Shown here piece by piece: positions 23,023 through 35,600 of a DNA stretch of 64,000 bases. The notes beneath the pieces were generated by a model that was not told where the DNA came from, did not search any database, and worked only from the letters and a program-made list of their open reading frames with translations. Position 1 is the first letter of the stretch, and each line of letters opens with the position of its first letter. Location: assembly GCA_020631735.1 (NCBI GenBank), contig CM036158.1:82533914-82597913 (forward strand). The letters run 5' to 3'. This DNA is from Saccharum officinarum. Its lineage: Eukaryota > Streptophyta > Magnoliopsida > Poales > Poaceae. A program made the position numbers and the translations under genes.

Positions 23023-25481
23023 TAAAGGGTCAAGATGACATACTAGAGGGGGGTGAATAGTCCTTTCTAAAACTTAATCGCTTCGGCTAACCAAAATAAG
23101 TGCGGAATTAAAACTATCGGTCTAGCCAAGACTACACCTCTCTATCTATAACTTTAGCACCTTACAAAAGATCCTAATTAAGCAACTAAGGTGCCAAGCA
23201 AAGCAAGAGCACAACTAGTGAAGCAAAAGCACAAAGCTCCTAGGCTCCCTAGCAATGCTCAATAATAAGGCTACACAAGCCAAATTAGAGAGTGCAAACT
23301 AATTAGCTACACAAACTAAGCCATGTGACTAACAAGGTTACACAAACCAAATTAGTCACTCAAAGGGATACTTCTAGCTACACAAGCAAGAAGGTAACTA
23401 GCTAGCTACACAAGCAAACTAGTTACAAGAGCAACTACACAAGCACTATGTATATAATGTAAATACAAGCTTGCGTAGAGAGGATGCAAACCACCGTGAA
23501 GAAATACACAAAGTTAACATGATGATTTTTCACCGAGGTTCACTTGGTTGCCACCAAGCTAGTCCCCGTTGTGTCGACCAACACCTCGTGGTTCGGTGGC
23601 TAATTGGTATCCACAACCAAGCCTCCCAAAGGCGCCGCAAGAACCTACCACAAGTGTGGTAGCTCAATGACACGCTCTACTAGAGTTGCTCTTCGTGATC
23701 CTCGCGGGGTGAGCACAATCCCCCTCACAAATCCTCTCCGGAGCCTCGCACAATCTTCTTGCGAGCTTCAACAAAGCCACAAGCCACCAAGCCGTCTAGG
23801 AGGTGGCAACCTCCAAGAGTAACAAGCACCACCGGCTTGCAACACGAACACCTAGTGCCACTCGATGCAACCTCATGATGCAATCGCACTAGAATCGCTC
23901 ACTCACTCGATCAGATGATCACTATCAAGCATGAGTGAGTTAGAGGGCTCCCAAGCACCACCACATAAGCCACCAAGGCTATAGTGTGCTCAGCTCTCGC
24001 AGCTCTACCACCCAAGGCCGACCACCACATGTATTTATAGCCCCATAAACAAATATAGCAGTTACCCCTTCACTAGGCGTTTTTCGCAATGACCGAACGC
24101 GCCGGTCAATATGACCGGACGCGCTGCACTGTGTCCGGTCACCCATGGCTATCCACGTGTCCCCCTGGATTCAACCACGGTTGCTCAATCCTCCAATGGT
24201 CACCACGCGCCAACAGTCACCAAGCGACCGGACACATCCGCTAGCCAAGACCGGACACACAGGTCACACACAGCCCGTGCACGTGAAACCACAACCTGAC
24301 ACACACGCTTGATGTACCGGATGCCATAGTGCTAGCGTTTGGTAGTTTCCAGTAAGCACCCACTCGTGACCTGACGTGTTCGGTCGATCGTGTCCTGACG
24401 CGCCACCACGTCCAATCGACCTCGCGTGCTTCGCAGCTTCTCTGGGGCTTGACCGGACACGCCGGTCCCATGACCGACCGGACGCGCCGGTGCAAAGCCC
24501 TAGTGTCCCGTGCTTGACTGCTGCTGCCACTGACTGGACGCGTTTGGTCGTGCTGAGACCACGTCCGATCAGTACCAGTGACCTCCATTCGCCTCTGTTT
24601 CTATCCATGATGACTTAGAGAAATTCTCTGCCTCTGGCATAGTGGAAAATATGCATTTCACTTCCATGAAAGCGCCGAATCCTGTCCCAAACCCAACTCT
24701 ACCGCTTAAACTCCACCTCCTTCACAAATGTGCTAACACCACCAAGTGTACATCACCATATGCATGTGTGTTAGCATTTTCACAATCATTTTCTTCAAAG
24801 GAGTTAGCCACTCAACTTGCCATACCACTCGATTCTAGCAATGATGCAAAGTTAGATCACTCGAGTGGCACTAGATGACCGATATGCAAACAAGTTTGCC
24901 CCTCTTGATAGTATGACATCTATCCTAAACCCGATCATGCACTTCTCTACACAACCTTTGACCGGTGAAATGAAATACCCTAGGTTATACCTTTACCTTG
25001 CGCATTCCATTCCATATCCTTCGATATTGATGCAACACATGCACCAACCAATCACCAAATGATATGATCCACATCATATCATCACGTGATTGTATTGGTT
25101 CATCGATCTTGATCTCACTTGGTCTTCACCGTTGTGTTGGTCCATCGATGCCAAGTCTTGCTCAAGCTTCACCGTCACACGCGGTCCCTCACTTCAAAGC
25201 CTCCAACTTGCCCTTCACACTTGCAACCGGTTCATCGAGCCAAGCCTCATCTTGATCTTCTCCACCTTGGTCACATGACTCCATGTAATGTCTCATATGC
25301 AATAAGCTCCTCCATCATCACATGTGCAAGCTTTGCAACATCTCTAAGCCATTTCCACCTCCATGGCATATGTTGCTCACACATATGTACCTGTGGACTA
25401 ATCACTTATGTATCTCACATAAAACATAATTAGTCCACCGAAGTTGTCACTTAATTACCAAAACCAAACAAGGACCTTTCA
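23023..25481 (-). mobile_element. Probable solo LTR (about 2.46 kb) nested in the integrase
   Basis: On the minus strand it begins TGAAAGGTCCTTGTTTGG and ends CATCTTGACCCTTTA, close to the TG...CA rule. The flanks AAGTC (23018-23022) and AAGTT (25482-25486) fit a 5-bp target duplication with one transition. Excision of the element with one flank copy restores the integrase frame exactly. The ends, with GGGGGGTGAATAG near one side and the long TGGTTTTGGTAATTAAGTGAC phrase near the other, look like a repeat very abundant in andropogonoid genomes (from memory). I see no coding region. The class is inferred from the termini and the duplication. Confidence 0.6.
24093..24570. repeat. Cluster of GACCGGACRCGYYGGT-like motifs
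   Basis: About nine degenerate copies of a 16-bp partly palindromic motif (for example ACCGGACGCGCCGGT at 24476-24491) lie in the middle of the solo LTR, separated by 20-60 bp. CpG-rich, unlike the surrounding sequence. Confidence 0.65.
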
Positions 25482-25874
25482 AAGTTAGAGTCAACGCTAC
25501 TCTACAATCCGCTCGTTATCTTCAAGGTTTAAGATGCCACTACAACAAAAGTACCTAACCTCGTTCCGTCCAAGTCGGGGATCTAGTACTTCGAAGAATA
25601 CAAAAAGCAGACAGACATCACAAACTACTCAGCCCATGGGAAGGCCCTTTTATCGTTGCCAAAGTCACCGTACCAAGAACATATGACCGAGGATGGGGTA
25701 CAAGTCAGAAATTCTTGGCACATCAGCCAATTAAGAAGATTCTACGTCTGAAGAGCACATGACAGATTTTATGTAGCAAGAAAGCCTTGTGTAATCAAGA
25801 TTCCTGATCAAAGAAATAAAGATAATTTTGTTTGTCAACGTTCACCCTACTAAGATCTACAAAATATATCTTAG

Positions 25875-26790
25875 AGTTATTCAACCTGGATGAGAGCAAA
25901 AGAGCTGAAAAGACGCTTGAGCTCGCCTATCCCAAGTCTTTTCAGGCTTGGATGAGAGTAAGAAAAACTGACAAGCTAACACTCGACCTATCCTAGGTTG
26001 TTTTCATGGCCTGGATGAGAGCTAGATAGCGCTCGCCCTATCCTGGAGTCATTCAACCCGGATAAGAGCAAAAGAGCTAAAAAGATGCTTGAGCTCACCT
26101 GTCATCCTAAGTCTTTTCAGGCTTGGATGAGAGTAGGAAAGCTGACAAGCTAACACTCGACCTATCCTGGGTTGTTTTCATAGCCTGAATGAGAGCCAGA
26201 TAGCACTTGTCCTATCTTAGAGTTATTCAACCTAGATGAGAGCAAAAGAGCTGAAAAGATGCTTGAGCTCGCCCATCCTAAGTCTTTTCAGGCTTGGATG
26301 AGAGTAAGAAAGCTGACAAGCTAACACTCGACCTATCCTGGGTTGTTTTTATGGCCTAGATGAGAGCCAGATAGTGCGAGCACCCGAATGAGAGCAAAAG
26401 ATCTGAAAAGATGCTTGAGCTCGCCTATCCCAAGTCTTTTCAGGCTTAGATGAGAGTAAGAAAGCTAACAAGCTAACACTCGACCTATCCTAGGTTGTTT
26501 TCATGGCCTGGATGAGAGCCAGATAGTGCTCGCCCCATCCCGGAGTTATTTAACCCGAATGAGAGCAAAAAAGCTAAAAAGATGTTTGAGCTCGCCTATC
26601 CTAAGTCTTTTTAGGCTTGGATGAGAGTAAGAAAGCTGACAAGCTAACACTCGGCCTATCTTGGGTTGTTTTCACAGCCTGGATTAGAGCCAGATAGCGT
26701 TTGCCCTATCCCATGTTGTTTTCACAACCTGGATGAGAGCAAAAGAGTTGAAAAAACGCTTGAGCTCATCCTATCTCAAGTCTCTTCAAG
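25875..26790 (+). repeat. 172-bp tandem array in the 3' region of the Tat element
   Basis: GATGAGAGCAAAAGAGCTGA and variants recur at about 25890, 26060, 26235, 26390, 26560 and 26730: six units of roughly 155-175 bp. Each unit has internal similarity, since GGATGAGAG appears three times per unit. Tandem repeats in the 3' untranslated region are known for Tat-lineage elements and can seed satellites. Confidence 0.88.
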
Positions 26791-27145
26791 CTAAGACAAA
26801 ATAAAAATCTCATAGAAGTCAACACTAATCCAATATCGAGTTGTTATCTTAGCCTAGATAAGAACCAGATAGCGCTCGACTACGTCCAAAGAGTTGTTCA
26901 ACATAAACAAGGGCAAAAAAGGCTAAGAAGAAGCCTGAAAGCTCGTCCAATCTACTCTTATTAAGCCCAAAACGCTATTACTTGCCAAAGGTTCACAAAA
27001 AGAAGAAGATTCCATCATCAACAGACAAAGACAAACATAAGTCATGAAGAAACATTCAAAAAGATACAAATTGGAGCAAGCATATTCAAAGAACAAAAGT
27101 TTCTTGCAAACCACCATTACAAAGACTTTACAAGAAAGAGAAGGC

Positions 27146-30100
27146 CTAGTTATCTCCCTCATCATCAGAAGCAAAAGTGACAGAAAGGTTTTCAGCGACC
27201 CTCCCAGCCAACTCCTCGAACTCGGGCTCCACTGTGTCATAGCGTTCAAAAATTCTAGGTCACCATCCTCTACCACTCTCGCTAAGGGAACGTCTGGAGA
27301 AAGCACCTGGACCTGAGCTAGAACATTCCTAACGATGACCTAGGTGCTCCTCCTGAGGAACTCCTGAAGACAAGCCAGGATGTTCAGAATAAATTGAGCC
27401 CAGGATTGCCCCTAATCCGCCGGAGTGCGCAAAACTTTGGCCATCCGGCGAAAGGACCTCCACAAAGAAGCCCACTGTTTTTTGGCCACCGCTAGCTAGC
27501 TAGACAGATCCTCGATCGTCTTCTACGCCTGCATAAGATCTCTATCAGCTCCCCGCCTAATCAACCTGGCAAGGGAAAGATCCTCTTCGGCTCGAGCAAT
27601 TACCTCCTCAGCCCTGTTGTGGTTGTGGAGAATAGTAACCTTCATCTCCTCGACGTTATCCAAGAGCTTCTTTTTATCCCTTCGGAGAGCTGGTCAAAAT
27701 AGCAGATTAAAGCAAATACAAAGTAGAGATACAAAAGCCCAACAAAAGTCCACAAAGAACCTGGAGTACCATCACACTCTCTTCAGGGATTCGGCCTTCT
27801 TGGAAGCATCCTGCACGGCGGCCATGGCGTCGTCCCTTCTCTTTCCCACTTCAACTACTTAGGCGCGAAGAGCTTGTTTGACCGTCCGACGGTCCTGGCG
27901 CTTCGATTCGAGCTCAACTTGATGGAGGATAGGCTCTATCTTCAGGCTGCTCACCTCGAAGGACAACTTCTTCTCGGTCTCACCTGAGCCAAAGAAGCTG
28001 GAGTGATCCCAAGAGAAGGACTTCTCCAACATGAATAATAAGAAGATAAGAAAAAGAAGCAGAAGAAGTCAAAGGACCATGGAACAAAAATAAACAGAAG
28101 AAACTCTAACCTAGAGCTGCTCTCCAAAGGAAGCCGCACCAGCTGCAAGCCTTCCCCAAGATGCGGTCAGCTCAAAGAGACGGTGGGTAGCATCAAATTG
28201 CAGCACCACATCGTCCTCCAGACGAAGACTGCTGGAAGCATGGCCAGCAGGGGAAGAAGTCGGTTGAGCCGTGGAGACCACCACCAGAGCCGAAGCCGTA
28301 GTAGTAGAAGCCCCGGCTACCTCCATAGCCAGATCCACTGCCATGGGCACGGTCACTTTCGGAGTTGGTGACTCCGTGGCAGCTTGATCATCAGGGCCCC
28401 CCATCTCCCCCACAGCTGCCTCGCTGACCGTTCGCTTCGAGTCCTGAGACTCAGCACATAGGGGCACACCAGTAGACTGGGAAGAAGCCGACTAGGGACT
28501 AGGGGAAGGCAAGGGTGAGGACCTGCAAGATGGTGAAGAACTCAATAATAAGAAGATGAACTAGAAGAAGGGAGAGCGGATACAAATAACCTAACCAGGA
28601 TTCACTTACTTGGCCGTCTTCCTCCTCAGACTGACACCCCCAAGCCGAACTGATGACTTCGGTGGGGGCATGGTGGCAGCAAAAATGTCATCACCACCCT
28701 ACACCAGGGATAGCGTGATTGGCGCCTAAGCCCCAGAATAACTCAGGCTCAACCCCAGTTTACTACAAGGAACAAATACAAAACAAATCAGAAAAAGAAC
28801 TTGGACTAATACAAGATAACATAAGGAGGACGTTATAACAACTCACCGACTGGTATCGAGGGCCGCGTCATCATCCTCGCCCTCATCCTCGATAATTTCC
28901 ACTGCACTGCCATCTGAAGAGAAAGAGTACACGAGTAAAGATACGAACAGGAAAATCAAAGGAAAATAAAGAACATTGATACGCTCACCTAGGAGCATGA
29001 TACCTATGACTTGAGTATCTGGACGAGTACGTGGAGGACAGGGCTTCTTGGTAGCAGACACGCTAGCGGAAGCATCATCTGCCCGTGCCCTCTTGCAGGT
29101 GGAACGAGGAGCTCGAGGAACTAGGCGTGGCACATATTCAACAAATTAGACAATTTCACTGGAGGAAGCACCAGGAAGAATTGTGACGACTGGAGACTTA
29201 CTAATTGAAGACAACCCAGTAGGGTTCTCGTCAACCCCTGCCCCAACTGGGTTGCTCTCAGAAGGGATCGAATCGACGAAATTCCACCCCAAGTCCTGCA
29301 AACGACCAACAACAACAAGATAAGCAGAAGAAGCAAAGATAGAAAGTACTCACACAACAAAAAAACAACGGAAGAAAGTACTCATGAAACAGAAACAAAA
29401 ACAACTTACAGCATGAGGCGGGTGATCTGCATGATATTCAGGAACTATGTGGGGGACGATGGTCACCCCCTTCAGAACCTTCTTCAGGCACTCTAGCACC
29501 TCTTCTTCAGTCAACTCAAGAGCTAGGACCATCCGAGATGGGTCCTCAGCCCCAGAGTACTCGAAGCCATAGTGCTCCCTCTCCTTCAGGGGCTAAACTC
29601 AGTGACACAAGTAGCTAGCGATGATCCCAAAGCCAGTCAAGTCCTGCTGCTTCAGAGTCTGAATCTTCTCTAGCAGTGGCTAGATCGCCTTGAGCTCCTC
29701 ACTCATCACAAGGTTCTTTTCTCAACAATCATTGACCGTGGGTCCAGAATTGGAATACACAGCAAGGGGAGGGATCATGTTCATGGCATAAAACCACTAG
29801 GAACATAATCCCAAACAGAATCAATCAGATCATAATCAAAAAAGAGATTTTTCTTCCTCTAACGGAATTGGATGCCACAACCACCCAGCGGAAAAGTATT
29901 GTCACTCCAGGGGTGTGGGTTCAAATGGAAAAAGTAACAAAACAGAGAGATTGAAGGAATGATGCCAAGAAAAGCTTCATAGAGATGGATGAACACTGAC
30001 AGATGAAGAACAGCGTTTGGGGTTAAGTGGTTCAGAGTGATATCAAAATAATGAAGGAAACGATGAAGAAAAGCAGAAGCGGGCAAGCAGAGACCGGCTC

Positions 30101-30368
30101 GAACAAAAGAGATAAACAGAACAATCTCACCAGGACCAGGAGTAGGAACCCGGTGCTGGCCTGGGATCTTCTAGTCAGCGAAGCCCTTCTCCTGAATGAG
30201 GCCGCCACTGACTAATTTGCGCAGCTGGTCCTCCGTCATGGTCAGAGCTTGCCAGAGTTTCTCCGCAACCCTCATAGATACGAACTCTTGGTTCTCGATG
30301 ATAGAGAGCGATGCCTCCTCGTCCACTAAGGCCTCCTTCGACTTGCTTGATGACTTCTTCTTGCCCAT
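27146..30368 (-). pseudogene. Antisense gene of the Tat element (putative gypsy-type transposon domain)
   Basis: On the minus strand the frame starts MGKKKSSSKSKEA at 30368. It continues through LTMTEDQLRKLVSGGLI and LPASAFLHRFLHYFDITL..HLTPNAVLHLSVFIHLYEAFLGI, the domain annotated in grasses as 'putative gypsy type transposon'. Downstream are an acidic and alanine/serine-rich region, predicted coiled coil (about 28130-27700) and the acidic end ASDDEGDN at 27146. Three splice donors are visible (GT at 29409, 28988 and 28846) with acceptors at 29296 and 28914, so the gene was spliced. Stops, for example a TAG near 30173 and another near 29859, break it. Its role is unknown. It lies tail-to-tail with pol and reads opposite to the element RNA. 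Confidence 0.75.
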
Positions 30369-32068
30369 GCAATGACGGGGATCTAAGGTCGACAGCAAAA
30401 GTACAAATAGCAGCGGCGCTTGAATGACGGCGGCGGCGACAGCGGCGGTAGAGCTCTGAAGACTAGGGTTTTGCAAAGGCTGAATGCTAGAAGGCAAAGG
30501 CAGGGTGAGAAAGAAAAAGAAGGAGAAAGGCCCTTAAATAGATTTACAACGGTAAAAACATGGTCCACTAGGCCTGTTTAACGCGACATGAGAATGCAAT
30601 GATCTATTTCCTGCCATAACTGATACAGCTAAAATGACGGATTGCACGCCTTTTCACAATGGAACAGTACAATGGGCAGATTTCAGACTTATCCGTTCAC
30701 ACTATGCCACTGTCAAATTGTTACAACTCATATAAACTCAAAAAGAACTCACCATTCACAATATACACAGAAGAGATTACAGAACGCTACCAAAAAGAAC
30801 CCGGATTTTCCAGAAACAACCCGGATGAAACTCAATAGCAATCAGACAAGCAAAAAAGGAGACAACAACTCAGAAAGCGAGATTTTTTCTATTACAAATA
30901 TCTTCAAAAGATATAAGATTACATATCTCACAAGACCCAACGAATTTGGAACTATGATGAACAAGCTAGCAACAAGAAGCACGGAAAGAACACAACTATG
31001 GAAACGACTTCGTGCCCCTAGTCGCTACTCGGCAGAACACACCCTACTTAGCTACATTGTTTTCTTTAAAGAAGGAGCGCAGTGCATCCAAGATTGGTGT
31101 CAGTGGCACAACGTGACAACACGGACCAGGTGAGGCTCATAGGCATCATCTACCCAAGCCCGATGTGATCGTAGATCAGATGCTGATATGCACCGGACAG
31201 TCGCAAGGCAGAGTGGGAGGATCAACCCGAAACTGTTGGATGAGGGAATGCATTGGCATCACAAGACTTCTTCCACCTGTCAGGATGGACTACTCGGTGC
31301 AATGCCACCGCGAGACTAGTCTACCTCTAATCTCGATCACAAGACTTCTTTCATCTGCTACAAGATCTAACAAGACTTACAACTCATGCCCGAGAGACTG
31401 CTCTACTTTACAAACTACCATATTCATAACTACAAGACTTCAAGAACTGCAACAAGACACTTCTGGTATGCAGCAGCTCGCTAGGGGGTATTTATAGGCC
31501 AAGGAGCGGCATACATAGAACAAGTGCACCAAACAAATCCAACCTGACAAAGCATTCAGAGAAGTGACATAAAGCAGTAAAGGAAAAGCTACCACATATG
31601 AAGACACAGTACTCAAGGATGGTATATTCAAAGGAATATGCCAACACTATGCAACCCATGACTGCGTAGAATTAAACCAACCCAACGACCAACTACCACC
31701 TACCACTCACAAAAAGAAGATTACTTGCAAATATGACAAAAGACCCTATATTCTAGTTATTGAATAAAAAGAACCCGAATATATGCTCGGGGGCTGCAGG
31801 GTACATATCCACAGATGAGATTTTTAGTTTTTCCAATGATAAAAATTCAAGACCCTCCAACTTTTTGTTCCAAATAGCAAGAGGCTCGGGGGTTACACTC
31901 AGTGAGTGTGCTTTTTCTTCAAAAAAGCGCACGTCACTCAAAAGACTTCTTCAAGATAGGACCACTTCAAGGCTTCACGTCGAAAGAATCCAGACCAAGC
32001 TCGCTTCACCAGGCAAAGCCGGAGAAACAAAGAGGCCTTCGAGTTCAACCATAAAATGCTCGGGGGCT
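30369..32068. other. 3' non-coding region of the Tat element
   Basis: Contains the presumed promoter of the antisense gene and the 3' untranslated region. It ends in ATGCTCGGGGGCT directly before the 3' LTR, the likely polypurine tract. The same GCTCGGGGG phrase occurs twice more, at about 31787 and 31887. I see no sense-strand gene. Positions 31279-32068 are duplicated at 54760-55549. Confidence 0.6.
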
Positions 32069-32527
32069 TGTTGATGCGGGACCCGCAGGGTTCCCCAACA
32101 ATGTGACTACAGGCCGTGGGCCCTAGCCAGGCCCTCGGACAGAAGCAAGAAGAGGAGCAGCGTTTGCTACATCGAAACCTAAGTAGAATAGGCCAGACTA
32201 GCCGGATTCCTATGAAAAATACCTTCTGTATTTAGTTCAGGATACCTTCTTTGGATCCGACTAGGATTGCAACCACACCATAGCCTTCTCTATCGATATA
32301 AAGAGAGGTCGTGGGCACCCCGGTAAGGAACATAACATAACATAATCAATCCAATGTAAAGGCTAACGCCGACTAGACATAAAGGTTATTACTCGATCAT
32401 GATCGAGGGCCTAAACCAGTATAAATCGACTATCTCTGCATTCACCATCGAGTTCCAGCACACGCTGAAGCCCGAACAACTGTCCCGGGTACCCCCGTGG
32501 CAAGCTATCGGTGGTAATACATCAATA
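32069..32527 (+). repeat. 3' LTR of the Tat element (459 bp)
   Basis: Begins TGTTGATGCGGGACCC; TATA box at about 32296. It ends ATCAATA, where the 5' LTR ends ATCGACA, followed by the target duplication GCACC. Confidence 0.92.
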
Positions 32528-32648
32528 GCACCATGGTGGCTCACGCTGGCAATGGCCGGCTGCGGGCATCCAGGTGACGTCCGTGGTGACTTGAGGCCCG
32601 TGCTCGCACACCTAGGCTCGTGCTGCCGTCGGGATGGAGCTACGGGGT
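32528..32648 (+). mobile_element. LINE-like retroposon, middle piece (121 bp)
   Basis: Short GC-rich stretch between the Tat duplication (GCACC) and the LARD duplication (GGGGT at 32644-32648; GGGGC in the second copy at 56125-56129). It continues the sequence of 15868-16583 and is continued by 47785-48671. Confidence 0.6.
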
Positions 32649-35600
32649 TGTAACAGAACCGTCCAAATTATAAGAGCACAAGTATAAAAACAATCACCGA
32701 AGTGATCAAATTCTCACACTTGAGCCCATATAACTCCGGTAGTCCAATGAAATCATGAGGGATTTCAAACCAACCAACATGCAAGCCAAGATCGTAGTGA
32801 TTCAACATAACAAGTCACATGTTACAATCATTTCACAAGTAATTCAATATACATCGGAGTTCAACATAGTTATTACAAATTAACTTGAAAAGTAGCGGAA
32901 GCAAAGTAATTTGAAACTAACATTGATCTTATTTCAAATACATGCCAGTACCACAGTCGACTTCCAACAAAAGCATTAGAGATAAGGTAAATAAGAAGGA
33001 TCATGCCCGTGATCACACTCCGCCACTACGGCAGGAGTCAACCAACTCTTGCAGCCGCCATGATACATCATAACCTGCAACAAGTGGGGATAAAACCCTG
33101 AGTACGAGAAGGTACTCAGCTAGACTTACCCGTCAGAAACCAGAAATAAGGTGACACCAAGGATCATGCAAGGCTGATATAAAGTGGGGCTAGCTTGACA
33201 ACATTTTGCATAAAAGCTTAATATAGATGATCAATCATTAATGCTTAAGCATCAAGTTAATTATCATTAACCTATCATCTATATTAGAACCTGTACTAGA
33301 GCACTCACTTTATTAGGAGCAAACAATATTAACCATAGCAGGTATAAATTGAGGCAACCTTTCCATCGTGATCCAATTAACCATCCGTTCAATTTAATGG
33401 AATCTACGTTGCCGCTGCTCAAGTCAAGTGCTCACTAACCGGGAGCGACGGCGATTCGAATCGAATTCCTATCCAGCTGGAGGGGTATTTCTAACACTCA
33501 CCGTGCAGACCCCTGCCAGGGTCGCACAGGCCACCTTTTCATATGATTCAGGAATCGCGGGTCCGAATGATGTCGCGACCCCAAGGGCGACACTCTGCCA
33601 GGTGATAGGGACTCTAACCCCCCTTGGTCTCACGCCAATGTCCCCAAGCACATCCTTTCTCTCCTCCAAGAAGCAACCTACCATTCGATTCCCGGCCTGA
33701 ATCACATTACTCGGCTTCGCGGTCGGAACGACTTATCCGGCCAACTAAGTGTTAGACTGCGTTCAACATGACTCAAGGACGTACAGCGAATCGGTCCTTA
33801 AACGACTCAGACGGGGATAGATTCACACCCAAGACCTCCATGCCTTGTCGCTTCACTATCATCCTCCCGCCCGGTCTCATTTCATTTTATTAACACATGG
33901 TTCCTTTCCACGATAGCAAATATAGCCAACCGTGCCATATATGAATATCCCTATATCTCGCAGGTGACAGGAAATCACCTGACTTCTACCGCTTAAAGCA
34001 GGGCTAAGCATCTACTCGATCCTAGTAGTCTATGTAGGATTCAAGGATTCATATATCTGGACAAGGAATGATATAATGCAGCAAGGTTTCCAACCAACTC
34101 AACAATACTTATAACATATATAGAATTAATTGCTTTAAAGATAGGAGGCTTATAATGCTCCGGGGCTTGCCTGGGATCCGACTCAAGTTAGAGTATGTCA
34201 GAAGAACTCGCTTGGCGAGCATTTCCCTTCGAGATGGATCCACCAACTCCATCTTCGGGTTTGGCTCCACCACACGTCCTTCACGTGGTGCATCTAGCGT
34301 ACCTAAATGAGATGCAAGATGCAAGTGTATGAATACAAAGAAGTGCAATAAACAAAGTAATCATGCAAGCATACCAAAGTTCACCTAAACCCTAGAGCTA
34401 ATTAACTTAATCCTCAAGAAGACATAACATAGAAGAGGGCAAGCACATTAATCAAGAAACAAGTATCACAAGATTACAGGGTACCACTCAAGTATCATCA
34501 AAGATATGAGTCACATTTCAATACCCAAGCATGACAAAGTTAATCAAAGTACTAGAACTAGAAATTGCTACCTTCTGGACATCAAACGAACAGTTGAGTA
34601 ATTTAATCATAACTGGAGATCTACAACTCCAAATGACTTGCAAGAAGACATTATGGAAAGCTTATGAAATTATATAAATTTCATTTATAAACATCACAGC
34701 ATGTTTCCAAAGTTTAACATGTCGAATTTACACAAATACCGAAACTGGTCTAACAAGACAGAGAGCAAGCAATTCTGTAACCTAACTTTAAACAGCTGTA
34801 GTTTCTAAACCATATGGCCAAATGCCACCAAATTTTTAACAGCATCTAGATCATGAAATTCACAACAACTTTGTTATAGCACACAAGACATGAAAACATC
34901 ATTTGCATAGGGTAATTAACAATATCCTCAAATCTGTTCAGAAACCTCATTTGCAAGAAATAATTATTAACTTATGTTGCAAACATATAATTAGACAAAA
35001 CCAACTTTACCAACATGTCACACAAGACTAATGAACACCAGAAAACATAGTGCCCAATACTAAATAATTTCTTTTAATACATTTTCTTAATTTATTTAGA
35101 TAAGTAGGTGGAATTATGACCACATCATAAAGATGCTCAATAAATTCTACCAAAATTACAGGGGTCTACAAATGCTCTCAAAAGTCTACTGTCCAAATTT
35201 CAAGCCATTTAGACAAGTAGATCAACCTCTATGAAAAAGACAAATAGCTATTGCAATAAATCATGTAAAAGCAAATTAAACCTAAAACTCAATATTTTCT
35301 GTGAACCCAAGGCCATATTATGAATCAATATGATAGAGAAACATCATACTCAGGTAATGGAACAATATTTTCTATTTTATCATTTATATATTATTTATAA
35401 GCTATTTATCAAGCTATAAACAAGTTAAATCAATAACTTGAGTATAAAGTAAGCAATGACCATGAAATTTATACCACAGTACATCCCTATCATAACAAAC
35501 CTACCATAAAAATTTCACATCATTTGGAGCATCACAACTCAAGATATAAAATGACAAGTAATAAATGTAATTTTCCTTATTTAACAAGGTCAAATCAAAA

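Larger units (their letters stand above)
22330..25762 (+). pseudogene. Integrase of the Tat element, split by a solo LTR
   Basis: The core shows the DDE triad: Asp in AIDKFTKWIEY (about 22517), Asp in VITDLGSPF (about 22636) and Glu in GQVERANG (about 22740). The N-terminal zinc region at 22330-22430 has stops. The C-terminal part resumes after the insertion at 25487 (LQSARYLQGL, then LSPWEGPFIVAKV) and ends in a stop at 25760-25762. Removing 23023-25481 with one copy of the 5-bp duplication joins the two parts in the same frame. Confidence 0.85.
16584..32527 (+). mobile_element. Tat-lineage Ty3/gypsy LTR retrotransposon (RIRE2/Grande-like), defective
   Basis: LTRs at 16584-17041 and 32069-32527 share their sequence from TGTYGATGCGRGACCC to the end; the duplication GCACC is present on both sides (16579-16583 and 32528-32532). 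The order is gag, protease, RT, RNase H, a second RNase H, integrase, tandem repeats and an antisense gene. The second RNase H and the antisense gene are marks of the Tat lineage of plant Ty3/gypsy elements. Numerous stops, mainly of the kind made by C-to-T or G-to-A changes, and several frameshifts show it is dead. The LTRs differ at many positions, so the insertion is much older than the LARD beside it. A probable solo LTR has inserted at 23023-25481. Confidence 0.92.

Noticed and set aside
33428..33705. 90-codon open frame repeated at 43351 and 56909
   Set aside because: Identical only because it lies in the LTR. A single extra C in the third copy changes its C-terminus, so it is not under coding constraint.
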